This document shows, in pieces, positions 41,698 to 50,472 of a stretch of 57,153 nt of DNA (position 1 is its first letter; each line of letters starts with the position of its first letter). The notes under the pieces are model-generated. The model made no database searches, was not told where the DNA came from, and was given only the letters and a program-made list of their open reading frames with translations. The DNA comes from JBHHZJ01 sp046758005 (lineage in GTDB: Bacteria; Pseudomonadota; Alphaproteobacteria; Kiloniellales; J153), in contig JBHHZJ010000010.1 of NCBI GenBank assembly GCA_046758005.1, forward strand, positions 1 to 57,153. Reading direction: 5' to 3'. The position numbers and the translations under genes were made by a program.

Positions 41698-42201
41698 GTG
41701 CTGCACGCGGTGAGCCTAGGGCTGGTCCTGTTCGGGACCTGGCTTCTGCTGTCCGGGTTCTTCGAGACCCTGTTGCTCGTCCTCGGCGTCGTCTCCTGCC
41801 TGCTCGTCGTCCTGATCGCGCACCGCATGGACGTGGTCGACCGCGAGGGCCACCCGATCCATTTGGGCTGGCGCGCCGTCGTGTATTGGGCGTGGCTGGC
41901 CCGGGAAATCGTCAAGGCGAACATCGACGTCGCCCGGCGAATCCTCGATCCGAAGCTGCCCATCCACCCGGTGCTGGTCCAGGTCAAGGCCGGCCAACGC
42001 AGCGAGCTTGGCCAGGTCATCTACGCCAACTCGATCACGCTCACCCCCGGCACCGTGTCGATGCGGATTTCCGAGGGCACCATCCTGGTCCATGCCATCG
42101 CCGAGGCGCCGGCGCGCGACCTGGAAGCCGGCGCGATGGACCGGCGCGTCAGCGCCATGGAGGGCGGCCCCGCCCCGCCCCCGCCGCCGGGCGCCGGCTG
42201 A
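41698..42201 (+). CDS. Mrp-type Na+/H+ antiporter subunit E
   Basis: A 167-residue membrane protein starting with GTG. The two N-terminal spans (VLFGTWLLLSGFFETLLLVLG) and the soluble TVSMRISEGTILVHAI segment match MnhE/MrpE. It overlaps the next gene by one base. It leads a nine-gene run of Mrp-like subunits; the operon exports sodium or protons across the inner membrane. The C-terminus is Pro-rich and probably disordered. A purine-rich GGGGGGAG is upstream of the GTG. Confidence 0.88.
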   Translation: MLHAVSLGLVLFGTWLLLSGFFETLLLVLGVVSCLLVVLIAHRMDVVDREGHPIHLGWRAVVYWAWLAREIVKANIDVARRILDPKLPIHPVLVQVKAGQRSELGQVIYANSITLTPGTVSMRISEGTILVHAIAEAPARDLEAGAMDRRVSAMEGGPAPPPPPGAG

Positions 42202-42485
42202 TGTTCTTCGCGGCGACCGCGGCGATCCTGGTGACCATGGGCATGGCGCTGGCCCGCGCGCTGCTCGGGCCGACGATCTACGACCGGGTCCTGGCGGTGA
42301 ACATGTTCGGCACCAAGACGGTGCTGCTGATCGCGGTGCTCGGGTTCCTGACCGGGCGCCCCGACTTCCTCGACATCAGCCTGGTCTATGCGCTGATCAA
42401 CTTCATCGGCACGATCGCGGTGCTCAAGCTGCTCAAGTACGGCGACCTCGGCACTTCGGGCGCGGACGGGAAAGCGGAGCGGTGA
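42201..42485 (+). CDS. Mrp-type antiporter subunit F
   Basis: A 94-residue small membrane protein with three spans. GPTIYDRVLAVNMFGTKTVLLI and FLDISLVYALINFIGTIAVLKLLK are the MrpF pattern. Its ATG overlaps the E subunit stop (TGATG), and its own stop overlaps the G subunit start, so expression is translationally coupled. Confidence 0.9.
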   Translation: MFFAATAAILVTMGMALARALLGPTIYDRVLAVNMFGTKTVLLIAVLGFLTGRPDFLDISLVYALINFIGTIAVLKLLKYGDLGTSGADGKAER

Positions 42486-42811
42486 TCGACATCCTGCTCG
42501 ACGCCGTGAGCTGGGTCCTGCTCGTGGCCGGCTCGATCTTCGCCATGATCGGCGGGCTCGGCGTCCTGCGCCTGCCCGACGTCTACGCACGGATGCACGC
42601 GGCCGGCATCACCGACACCCTGGGCGCCGCCCTGATCCTCACCGGCCTCATGGTCCAGGGCGGCCTCAGCCAGGTCACGGTCAAGCTGATCCTGATCCTG
42701 GTGTTCCTGCTGTACACCAGCCCGACCTCGACCTACGCGCTGGCCAACGCAGCCCTCAGCCGGGGCCTCAGGCCCGTGCTCGGCGAGAAGGGGGAGGGTC
42801 CGTCATCGTAG
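42482..42811 (+). CDS. Mrp-type antiporter subunit G
   Basis: A 109-residue membrane protein starting GTG (4-bp overlap with F). GSIFAMIGGLGVLRLPDVYARMHAAGITDTLG is the MrpG signature, followed by two further spans. Length and motif are normal for the family. The next gene begins a few bases beyond its stop. Confidence 0.9.
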   Translation: MIDILLDAVSWVLLVAGSIFAMIGGLGVLRLPDVYARMHAAGITDTLGAALILTGLMVQGGLSQVTVKLILILVFLLYTSPTSTYALANAALSRGLRPVLGEKGEGPSS

Positions 42812-42825
42812 CGTTCGTCGACATC

Positions 42826-43344
42826 GTGCTGCTGTCCTTCCTCGCGGTCATGGCGATCGGCATCCTGCAACTGCGCAACCTGTTCGCCGTGGTCATGCTG
42901 AGCGGGATCTACAGCCTGCTCTCGGCCGGCCTGTTCGTCACGCTGGATGCCGTGGACGTCGCCTTCACCGAGGCCGCCGTGGGCGGCGGGATCGCCACCA
43001 TGCTGATGCTGGCCACGCTCGCGCTCACCACGGACACGGAGAAGACCCCCGAGGGCAACGTGCGCGTGCTGCCGCTGCTCACCGTGGTGGCGACCGGGGC
43101 GCTGCTCATTTACGGCACGCTCGACATGCCGCGCTACGGCGACCCGCAGGCGCCCATCCAGCACCACGTCGCGCCGCGCTACATCGAGGAAGCGCCGCAG
43201 GCGACGGGCATCCCCAACATCGTCACCTCGGTCCTGGCCAGCTACCGGGGCTACGACACGATGGGCGAGCTCACCGTGATCTTCACCGCCGGCGTCGGGG
43301 TCATACTCATTCTCGGCGTCGGCGGCCGCCGGCGCGACGACTGA
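42826..43344 (+). CDS. DUF4040/MrpA C-terminal-like subunit
   Basis: A 172-residue membrane protein homologous to the DUF4040 region that normally forms part of MrpA. LRNLFAVVMLSGIYSLLSAGLFVTLDAVDVAFTEAAVGGG is the hallmark. The earliest standard start is GTG at 42826, but in-frame codons just upstream (encoding VAFVDI) also look like the family and a GGGGAGGG site at 42791-42798 is placed for a start near 42805, where only ATC is available. The real start may therefore be non-standard. DUF4040 being separate from a full MrpA shows that MrpA is split here. Confidence 0.85.
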   Translation: MLLSFLAVMAIGILQLRNLFAVVMLSGIYSLLSAGLFVTLDAVDVAFTEAAVGGGIATMLMLATLALTTDTEKTPEGNVRVLPLLTVVATGALLIYGTLDMPRYGDPQAPIQHHVAPRYIEEAPQATGIPNIVTSVLASYRGYDTMGELTVIFTAGVGVILILGVGGRRRDD

Positions 43345-43356
43345 AGGGCCGCGGCC

Positions 43357-43779
43357 ATGGTCAGGCGGCATCTGATCCTGCGGATCACGACCAAGCTGCT
43401 GATGCCGTTCATCCTGCTGTTCGCGCTCTACGTGCAGTTCCACGGCGACTTCGGGCCCGGCGGCGGGTTCCAGGCGGGCGTGATCTTCGGCGCCGGTTTC
43501 AACCTCTACGCCATGATCTACGGCGTGGACAACGCGCGCCGGGTCGCGCCCCCGGCCGTGATCCGGGCGCTCATCGCCGCCGGCCTGCTGCTTTACGTCG
43601 GGGTCGGGTACGCGGGCATGTTCCTGGGCGGCAAGTTCCTCGACTACAACGTGCTCGCCGACGACCCGGTGCAGGGCCAGCACCTCGGCATCACCCTGGT
43701 CGAGCTCGGCGTCGGCACGACCGTGGCCGCGACCATGATCACGATCTTCTTCACCTTCGTCGCGCGCCGGCGGCGATAA
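43357..43779 (+). CDS. mnhB: Mrp-type antiporter subunit B
   Basis: A 140-residue membrane protein. KLLMPFILLFALYVQFHGDFGPGGGFQAGVIFG is the MnhB/MrpB signature, then GQHLGITLVELGVGTTVAATMI. It has four predicted spans. It is 12 bp after the DUF4040 gene and 3 bp before subunit C. Normal length. Confidence 0.92.
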   Translation: MVRRHLILRITTKLLMPFILLFALYVQFHGDFGPGGGFQAGVIFGAGFNLYAMIYGVDNARRVAPPAVIRALIAAGLLLYVGVGYAGMFLGGKFLDYNVLADDPVQGQHLGITLVELGVGTTVAATMITIFFTFVARRRR

Positions 43780-43782
43780 GCT

Positions 43783-44136
43783 ATGGACGTGCCGGGCCTG
43801 TACAACTACTGGATCGTCATCGTGCTGATGATGACCGGCTTCTACGTCGTCATCTCGCGCGGCAACCTGGTCAAGAAGATCGTCGGTCTCAACATCTTCC
43901 AGACCTCGGTGTTCATCCTCTACATCAGCATGGGCAAGGTGGAGGGCGGCACCGCGCCGATCGTCATCGAGGGCGCCCAGGCCTACGCCAACCCGCTGCC
44001 CCACGTGCTCATCCTGACCGCCATCGTGGTCGGCATTTCGACCACGGCGCTCGGCCTGGCGCTGATCGTGCGCATCAAGGAGGCCTACGGCACGGTGGAG
44101 GAGGACGAGATCAACCAGCAGGAGGCGCCCGAGTGA
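43783..44136 (+). CDS. mnhC: Mrp-type antiporter subunit C (NuoK-like)
   Basis: A 117-residue, three-span protein homologous to NuoK. NYWIVIVLMMTGFYVVIS and the polar glutamate region HVLILTAIVVGISTTALGLALI identify it. It overlaps the D subunit by 4 bp. In complex I the family helps form the proton path; the same is assumed here. Confidence 0.9.
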   Translation: MDVPGLYNYWIVIVLMMTGFYVVISRGNLVKKIVGLNIFQTSVFILYISMGKVEGGTAPIVIEGAQAYANPLPHVLILTAIVVGISTTALGLALIVRIKEAYGTVEEDEINQQEAPE

Positions 44137-45620
44137 TCGCCGCCAACCTGCCCGCCTTGCAGATCGTGGTGCCGCTCGTGGCCGCGCCGGCCTGCCTCCT
44201 GCTGCGCCGCGGCGCGCTGGCCTGGGCGCTGGCGCTCGCGGTGAGCTGGGCCGCGCTCGTCATCGCGGCGCTGTTGCTGCACCAGGTCGTGCGCGCCGGG
44301 CCGCTGTCCTACGAGATGGGCGACTGGGCGGCGCCCTGGGGCATCGAGTACCGCATCGACGCGCTCAACGCTTTCGTGCTCCTGATCGTGGCCGGGGTGG
44401 GCGCCGTCGTGATGCCCTACGCGCGGCGCAGCGTGGCGCACGAGTTGCCCGAATCGCAGCACGGCGCGTTCTACACCGCGATGCTTCTGTGCCTGACCGG
44501 CCTGCTCGGCGTCACGATCACCGGCGACGCCTTCAACCTCTTCGTGTTTCTCGAGATCTCGTCGCTGTCGTCCTACGTGCTGATCGCGCTCGGGCGCGAC
44601 CGGCGGGCGCTCACCGCGTCCTTCCAGTACCTGGTGATGGGCACCATCGGGGCGACCTTCATCGTGATCGGGATCGGCCTGCTCTACATGGTGACCGGCA
44701 CGCTGAACATCGCGGATCTCGCCGCGCGCGTGCCGCCGATGGCCGGCCACCGGACGGTGCTCGCCGCCTTCGCCTTCCTGACGATCGGCGCCAGCCTCAA
44801 GCTCGCCCTGTTCCCGTTGCACTTCTGGCTGCCCAACGCCTACGCCTACGCGCCCTCGGCGGTCACCGGCTTCCTCGCGGCCACCGCGACCAAGGTCTCG
44901 GTCTACGTCCTGATCCGGTTCTTTTTCACCGTGTTCGGGACCGAGTACTCGTTCCAGTCGCTCACGCTCGAGAACGTGCTCATGCCGCTCGCCGTGGTCG
45001 CGGTGCTGGTGTGCTCGACCGTGGCCATTTTCCAGAACGACGTGAAGCGCATGCTGGCCTATTCGAGCATCGCGCAGATCGGTTACATGATCCTGGGTAT
45101 CAGCTTCGCCTCGGCGACCGGACTGACCGCGGGCATCGTCCACCTGTTCAATCACGCGATCACGAAGGGCGGGCTGTTCCTCGTGCTCGGCTGCGTGTTC
45201 CTGCGCGTGGGCTCGGTGCGCATCGAGGCGCTGAGCGGCCTGGGCCGTCGCATGCCGCTCACGATGTTCGCCTTCGTGATCGGCGGCTTGAGCCTGATCG
45301 GCCTGCCGCTGAGCGCGGGCTTCATCAGCAAGTGGTATCTCGTGCAGGCGGCCCTGGAGCGGGACTCCTGGTTCCTTGCGGCCGTCGTCCTGGCCGGCTC
45401 GCTGCTGGCCCTGCTCTACGTCTGGCGCGTGGTCGAGGTCGCCTACCTGCGCCCCGCGCCGGAGGGCGGCGAATCCGCCGCAGCGCGCGAGGCCCCGCTG
45501 TCCATGCTCGTGCCGACCTGGATCCTGATCGGCGCCAGCGTCTACTTCGGCATCGACACCTCGCTCACGCTCGGCGTCGCCCGCGAGGCCGCCCGGTTCC
45601 TGCTCGGGGGGGGCGGGTGA
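44133..45620 (+). CDS. mnhD: Mrp-type antiporter subunit D (NuoN/NuoM-like)
   Basis: A 495-residue polytopic protein of the proton-antiporter family. NLFVFLEISSLSSYVLIALG, KLALFPLHFWLPNAYAYAPSAVTGFLAATATK and KRMLAYSSIAQIGYMILGISF are the family's conserved blocks; the lysine and histidine residues line the ion channel. About 14 spans are expected. It overlaps both neighbours by 4 bp. One of three such subunits in this locus. Confidence 0.92.
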   Translation: MIAANLPALQIVVPLVAAPACLLLRRGALAWALALAVSWAALVIAALLLHQVVRAGPLSYEMGDWAAPWGIEYRIDALNAFVLLIVAGVGAVVMPYARRSVAHELPESQHGAFYTAMLLCLTGLLGVTITGDAFNLFVFLEISSLSSYVLIALGRDRRALTASFQYLVMGTIGATFIVIGIGLLYMVTGTLNIADLAARVPPMAGHRTVLAAFAFLTIGASLKLALFPLHFWLPNAYAYAPSAVTGFLAATATKVSVYVLIRFFFTVFGTEYSFQSLTLENVLMPLAVVAVLVCSTVAIFQNDVKRMLAYSSIAQIGYMILGISFASATGLTAGIVHLFNHAITKGGLFLVLGCVFLRVGSVRIEALSGLGRRMPLTMFAFVIGGLSLIGLPLSAGFISKWYLVQAALERDSWFLAAVVLAGSLLALLYVWRVVEVAYLRPAPEGGESAAAREAPLSMLVPTWILIGASVYFGIDTSLTLGVAREAARFLLGGGG

Positions 45621-47113
45621 GTCCGTCGCAGGCGATCCTGCTCGCGATCCTGGTCCCGCTCGCCGCGGCGGCCCTGATCGCGCTCTGCGGCCGCCGCGCG
45701 AACCTGCGCGAGGCCGTGACCCTGGCGAGCGCCGGCCTGCTGTTCCTGAGCGTCGCCTCGCTCGTGCCGGAGGTCGCGGCGGGCGGGCGCCCGGAGGCGA
45801 CGCTGATCGAGATGCTGCCCGGCCTGCCGTTGCGCTTCGTGGTCGAGCCGCTCGGCATGCTGTTCGGGCTCGTCGCCTCGGGCCTGTGGATCGTCACCTC
45901 GGCCTATTCGATCGGCTACATGCGCGGCAACGAAGAGGGCCACCAGACGCGCTACTACGCCTGCTTCGCGCTCGCGCTGGCCAGCACGATGGGAGTGGCG
46001 TTCGCCGGCAACATGATGACGCTGTTCGTCTTCTACGAGGCGCTGACGCTGACCACCTACCCGCTGGTCACGCACAAGGGGACCGAGGAGGCGATGCGCG
46101 CCGGGCGCACCTACCTCGGTCTCTTGCTCTCGACTTCGATCGGTCTGCAGCTCCTGGCCATCCTGTGGACCTGGCAGGCGGCCGGGACGCTCGACTTCAC
46201 GCCGGGCGGCATCCTGGCCGGCAAGGTCTCCGAGCCGGTCGTCGGCGTGCTCCTGCTGCTTTACATGTACGGCATCGGCAAGACGGCGCTCATGCCGTTC
46301 CACCGCTGGCTGCCGGCGGCCATGGTCGCGCCGACCCCGGTCAGCGCGCTGCTGCACGCGGTCGCCGTGGTCAAGGCGGGCGTGTTCACCGCCATGAAGG
46401 TGGTGATCTACATCTTCGGCCTCGATCTCCTGCGCACGACGGGGCACGGCGAGTGGCTGGGCTACGTCGCCGCCGCGACGATGCTGCTCGCCTCGCTGGT
46501 CGCGCTGACCAAGGACAACCTGAAGGCGCGGCTCGCCTACTCCACGGTGAGCCAGCTCGCCTACGTCGTGCTCGGCGCGGCGCTGGCCAACGGTTGGAGC
46601 GTGATCGGCGGCAGCATGCACATCGCCATGCACGCGATGGGCAAGATCACCCTGTTCTTCTGCGCCGGGGCGATCTACACCGCCACGCACAAGACCGAGA
46701 TCAGCGAGATGGCCGGCCTGGGCCGGACCATGCCGTTCACCTTCGGCGCGTTCCTGATCGGCGCGCTTAGCGTCATCGGTCTGCCGCCGCTCGGCGGGTC
46801 GTGGAGCAAGTGGTACCTGATGCTGGGCGCGGCGGAGGCCGATCAGCTCGTGATGATCGTCGTGCTGATGATCAGCTCGCTCCTGAACGTCGCCTATCTG
46901 ATGCCCATCGTGGCGCGGGGCTTCTTCCTGCCTGGACCAGCCGGCGGGCCGCGGCCGGCCTCGGTCGGCGCGGCGGCGGCGGAGGCCACGGGCATCCGGG
47001 AGGCGCCCCTGTTCTGCGTGGTGCCGCTGTGCCTGACCGCGGCGGGCTGCCTCGCCCTGTTCTTCTTCGCCGACCCTCTGTACCGGCTGCTCGAGCCGAT
47101 CGCCATGCCTTGA
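45617..47113 (+). CDS. Second antiporter-like subunit (NuoL/MrpD-related)
   Basis: A 498-residue polytopic protein, start GTG. MMTLFVFYEALTLTTYPLVTH, GKTALMPFHRWLPAAMVAPTPVSALLHAVAVVKAG and KARLAYSTVSQLAYVVLG mark the proton-antiporter family, and the middle resembles the NuoL/HyfB side. It may replace the antiporter half of MrpA. It follows subunit D with a 4-bp overlap and precedes the small membrane protein by 10 bp. Confidence 0.9.
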   Translation: MSPSQAILLAILVPLAAAALIALCGRRANLREAVTLASAGLLFLSVASLVPEVAAGGRPEATLIEMLPGLPLRFVVEPLGMLFGLVASGLWIVTSAYSIGYMRGNEEGHQTRYYACFALALASTMGVAFAGNMMTLFVFYEALTLTTYPLVTHKGTEEAMRAGRTYLGLLLSTSIGLQLLAILWTWQAAGTLDFTPGGILAGKVSEPVVGVLLLLYMYGIGKTALMPFHRWLPAAMVAPTPVSALLHAVAVVKAGVFTAMKVVIYIFGLDLLRTTGHGEWLGYVAAATMLLASLVALTKDNLKARLAYSTVSQLAYVVLGAALANGWSVIGGSMHIAMHAMGKITLFFCAGAIYTATHKTEISEMAGLGRTMPFTFGAFLIGALSVIGLPPLGGSWSKWYLMLGAAEADQLVMIVVLMISSLLNVAYLMPIVARGFFLPGPAGGPRPASVGAAAAEATGIREAPLFCVVPLCLTAAGCLALFFFADPLYRLLEPIAMP

Positions 47114-47123
47114 GGACGCGAAC

Positions 47124-47387
47124 GTGACACCCGAACGAAATCACGGCGACGGCCGGCACTGGCTGTACCGGCCGCGGACGCTGAGCCGCCTGTTCCGGGG
47201 CCTGGTTCTGGTCTGCGCCGCGCTCGGCCTCGCCGACCTCGTCTACGCCCGGCACGGGGTCTTCTCGTTCGAGGAGTTGCCGGCCGGCTATGGCGTTTAC
47301 GGCTTCGTCTGTTTCGTGGGGATCATCTTCGCCGGCAGGGGCTTGCGGAAGCTGATCATGCGCGACGAGGACTATTATGATCGCTAG
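47124..47387 (+). CDS. Small membrane protein of the Mrp-like locus, unknown
   Basis: An 87-residue protein, start GTG, with two predicted spans (LFRGLVLVCAALGLADLVYA and VYGFVCFVGIIFAGRGL) and charged ends (ITM RDEDYYDR-type tail). It sits between two antiporter-like subunits and overlaps the next gene by 11 bp, so it is coexpressed with them. I do not know a named family. It may be an accessory or assembly subunit. Confidence 0.75.
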   Translation: MTPERNHGDGRHWLYRPRTLSRLFRGLVLVCAALGLADLVYARHGVFSFEELPAGYGVYGFVCFVGIIFAGRGLRKLIMRDEDYYDR

Positions 47388-49068
47388 CCTCTCGCCCGGG
47401 TTGGTCCTGATCGCCGGCGCGCTGCTCGTCCCGCTGCTGGCGGGGCGCCTGCGCAACATTTACATGCTGGCGCTGCCGGTGCTTGGGGCCGCCCAGCTCT
47501 TCATGCTCGACCACGGGTCATTTGGCCAGGTCGAGATCTTCGATTACACGTTGACCCTCGTGCGGGTCGACAAGCTCAGCGTCGTCTTCGGCACGATCTT
47601 CCTGCTCGCCAGCTTCTACAACGTCATCTACGCCATGCACGAGCGCGACGCCATGCAGGAGGTGTCGGCGCTCGTCTACGCGGGGTCGGCGACCGCGGCG
47701 GTGTTCGCCGGCGATCTGATCACGCTGTTCATCTTCTGGGAGCTGACCGCGATCTCGTCGGTGTTCCTGATCTGGGCGCGCCGGACCCGCGCGGCCTACC
47801 AAGCCGGCATGCGCTACCTGATCATCCAGGTCGGCTCCGGCGTGATCCTGCTCGCCGGCGTGATCCTGCGCGCCGAACAGACCGGCTCCATCGGCTTCGA
47901 TCATTTGGGCCTCACCGATCTGGCCACGACGCTGATCTTCCTCGCCTTCGGCATCAAGTCCGCCTTCCCGCTGCTGCACAACTGGTTGCAGGACGCCTAC
48001 CCCGAGGCCACCGTCACGGGCACGGTGGTGCTCTCCGCGTTCACGACCAAGCTCGCGGTCTACGCGCTCGCGCGCGGCTACGCCGGCACCGAGATCCTGG
48101 TTTACATCGGCGCGATCATGACCGCCTTCCCGGTCTTCTTCGCGGTGATCGAGAACGACCTGCGCCGGGTGCTCGCGTTCAGCCTGAACAACCAGGTCGG
48201 CTTCATGGTGGCCGGCATCGGGGTCGGCACGCCGCTCGCGCTGAACGGCGCCGTGTCGCACGCCTTCGTGCACGTCATCTACAAGTCGCTGCTGTTCATG
48301 AGCATGGGCGCGGTGCTCCATCGGGTGGGCACGATCAAGGCGTCCGAGCTCGGTGGCCTGTTCCGCTCGATGCCGCTGACCACGGCGTTCTGCATCGTGG
48401 GCGCGGCCTCGATCTCCGCCTTCCCGCTGTTCAGCGGCTTCGTGACCAAGTCGCTCACGCTGTCCGGTGCCGCGGAGATGGGTTACGTGATCTCTTGGCT
48501 TGTCCTCGTGTTCGCCTCGGCCGGCGTGCTCGAGCACTCGGGGATCAAGATCCCGTACTTCGCCTTCTTCGCCCACGACCGGGGCCTGCGCTGCAAGGAG
48601 GCGCCGGCCAACATGCTGGTGGCCATGGGGATCGCCGCCTTCCTGTGCATCGCGATCGGGATCTACCCCGACCCGCTCTACGCCATGCTGCCCTACCCGG
48701 TGGACTTCGAGCCCTACACCACGAGCCATGTGCTCTCGCAGCTCCAGCTCCTGGTCTTCGCGATGCTCGCCTGGGCGATCCTGATCCGCACCGGGCTCTA
48801 TCCGCAGGAGCTGCCGTCAATCAACCTCAACACGGACTGGGTGTACCGGAAGGGCCTGCCCGTGGTCGTGCGCCGGGTGATGGACGTCGGCGGCGCCGCG
48901 CGCAAGGTCGCGCTCGCAGGCGCCGAGCGACGGCTCGCGCGCTTCATCACGCAGGTCTACCGGCACCACGGCCCGGAGGGCATCATGGCGCGCACCTGGC
49001 CGACCGGGAACACGGTGCTGTGGGTGGCGGTGCTGCTCGGGGCCTACCTGTTCCTCTATTACGTGTGA
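47377..49068 (+). CDS. Third antiporter-like subunit (NuoL/MrpA-related)
   Basis: A 563-residue polytopic protein. DLITLFIFWELTAISSVFLIWARRT, GIKSAFPLLHNWLQDAYPEATVTGTVVLSAFTTK and RRVLAFSLNNQVGFMVAG match the antiporter family with unusual spacing. The long C-terminal extension after residue 470 is mostly charged before a final span (VLWVAVLLGAYLFLYYV), like the lateral arm of NuoL. It ends the Mrp-like run; an MBOAT gene follows 18 bp later. Confidence 0.88.
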   Translation: MIASLSPGLVLIAGALLVPLLAGRLRNIYMLALPVLGAAQLFMLDHGSFGQVEIFDYTLTLVRVDKLSVVFGTIFLLASFYNVIYAMHERDAMQEVSALVYAGSATAAVFAGDLITLFIFWELTAISSVFLIWARRTRAAYQAGMRYLIIQVGSGVILLAGVILRAEQTGSIGFDHLGLTDLATTLIFLAFGIKSAFPLLHNWLQDAYPEATVTGTVVLSAFTTKLAVYALARGYAGTEILVYIGAIMTAFPVFFAVIENDLRRVLAFSLNNQVGFMVAGIGVGTPLALNGAVSHAFVHVIYKSLLFMSMGAVLHRVGTIKASELGGLFRSMPLTTAFCIVGAASISAFPLFSGFVTKSLTLSGAAEMGYVISWLVLVFASAGVLEHSGIKIPYFAFFAHDRGLRCKEAPANMLVAMGIAAFLCIAIGIYPDPLYAMLPYPVDFEPYTTSHVLSQLQLLVFAMLAWAILIRTGLYPQELPSINLNTDWVYRKGLPVVVRRVMDVGGAARKVALAGAERRLARFITQVYRHHGPEGIMARTWPTGNTVLWVAVLLGAYLFLYYV

Positions 49069-49086
49069 GGACCGGGCCGAACGCGC

Positions 49087-50469
49087 ATGTTGTTCCACTC
49101 GCAAGCCTTTCTGCTGGTATTCCTGCCGCTGGTCCTGGCCGCCTACTACCTCTTCGGCGAGAATCGGACGGTGCGAAGCTGGGCGTTGATCCTGGCCTCG
49201 CTCGTTTTCTACGGCTACTGGGACGTTCGCTTCGTTCCCCTGCTGGTCGGCTCGGTCTGCGCCAACTGGATCTTCGCGCGAGCCTTCGGACGGAATCCGC
49301 GGGCCTTCGTCATCATCGCGGGCGTGGCCCTCAACCTCTTCGCGATCGGTCTTTTCAAGTACTTCGATTTCTTCGCGGACAGCATTGCGGCGTTCACCGG
49401 TTGGCAGCACGCGCCGTGGAACGTGATCCTCCCGCTCGGGATAAGCTTCTTCACCTTTCAACAGATATCCTACCTGGTCGATCTGCGTCGCAGCGGCGCG
49501 CCGGTCTATTCCTTCGCCGACTACGCGCTCTACGTGACCTTTTTCCCGCAGCTCATCGCCGGGCCGATCGTTCGCCACGACGAAGTCATCTTCCAGTACG
49601 ACGCCTCGCCACTGCGCGACGGCCTGTACGAGCGCGTATCGCGCGGGCTCGTGCTGTTCGTCGCGGGCCTGTTCAAGAAGGTCGTGCTGGCGGATAACCT
49701 GGCGCTCATCGCCGATCCTCTCTTCGCCGCCGCAGCCGGCGGACAGGCGTTGACCCTGGGCGAGGGCTGGGCCGCCGCGGGGGCCTTCGGACTGCAGATC
49801 TATTTCGATTTCTCCGGCTATTCCGACATGGCGATCGGCTTGGGGCTGATGTTCGGCCTGAAATTGCCGTTCAATTTCAACGCACCCTATGTCGCCACGT
49901 CGATACGCGACTTCTGGCGACGATGGCATATCACGCTGTCCCGCTTTCTGCGCGACTACCTCTACGTTCCGCTTGGCGGGAGCCAATTCGGCCTTGCGCG
50001 CCAAGTCGCCGCGCTGCTCGTCACGATGCTGCTGGGCGGCCTCTGGCACGGCGCGGGGTGGACGTTCGTCGGATGGGGCGGGCTGCACGGCCTGGCCCTT
50101 GCCGTCAATCACGCGTGGCGCCGGGCCGGTCCGAGGATACCGGCCGCGGTGGGCTGGATCGTGACCATGTCGTTCGTTTTTCTCGCATGGGTCCTGTTCC
50201 GGGCCGAGACCTTCGCGGCCGCTGCCGACATGTGGCTGTCGATCGCCGGCGGCAACGGCTGGTCGCTGTCCGTCCAGGGCGTCGAGCGCCCGTGGATCAT
50301 CGGCGTCGCCGCGGCGATGGCCATGCTGGGACCGACCAGCCAAGGGATCGCGCTGGAGCGGCTGGTCCCGCGCCGCGCGGTGGCCGTGACGGTGGCCGCC
50401 GCCTTGGTGTTCATGACGCTCAAGGTCGGCGGCGGCGACAACGCCGAGTTCATCTACTTCCAGTTCTGA
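49087..50469 (+). CDS. MBOAT-family O-acyltransferase (AlgI-like)
   Basis: A 460-residue multi-span enzyme that moves acetyl groups across the inner membrane for exopolysaccharide or cell-wall O-acetylation. The AlgI pattern is clear: LPLGISFFTFQQISYLVD, FFPQLIAGPIVRHDE, FDFSGYSDMAIGLGLMFG, FNAPYVATSIRDFWRRWHITLSRFLRDY, and LLGGLWHGAGWTFVGWGGLHG with the essential histidine. It pairs with the SGNH-like gene 3 bp downstream. No alginate genes are nearby, so the polymer is unknown. Confidence 0.92.
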   Translation: MLFHSQAFLLVFLPLVLAAYYLFGENRTVRSWALILASLVFYGYWDVRFVPLLVGSVCANWIFARAFGRNPRAFVIIAGVALNLFAIGLFKYFDFFADSIAAFTGWQHAPWNVILPLGISFFTFQQISYLVDLRRSGAPVYSFADYALYVTFFPQLIAGPIVRHDEVIFQYDASPLRDGLYERVSRGLVLFVAGLFKKVVLADNLALIADPLFAAAAGGQALTLGEGWAAAGAFGLQIYFDFSGYSDMAIGLGLMFGLKLPFNFNAPYVATSIRDFWRRWHITLSRFLRDYLYVPLGGSQFGLARQVAALLVTMLLGGLWHGAGWTFVGWGGLHGLALAVNHAWRRAGPRIPAAVGWIVTMSFVFLAWVLFRAETFAAAADMWLSIAGGNGWSLSVQGVERPWIIGVAAAMAMLGPTSQGIALERLVPRRAVAVTVAAALVFMTLKVGGGDNAEFIYFQF

Positions 50470-50472
50470 GCG

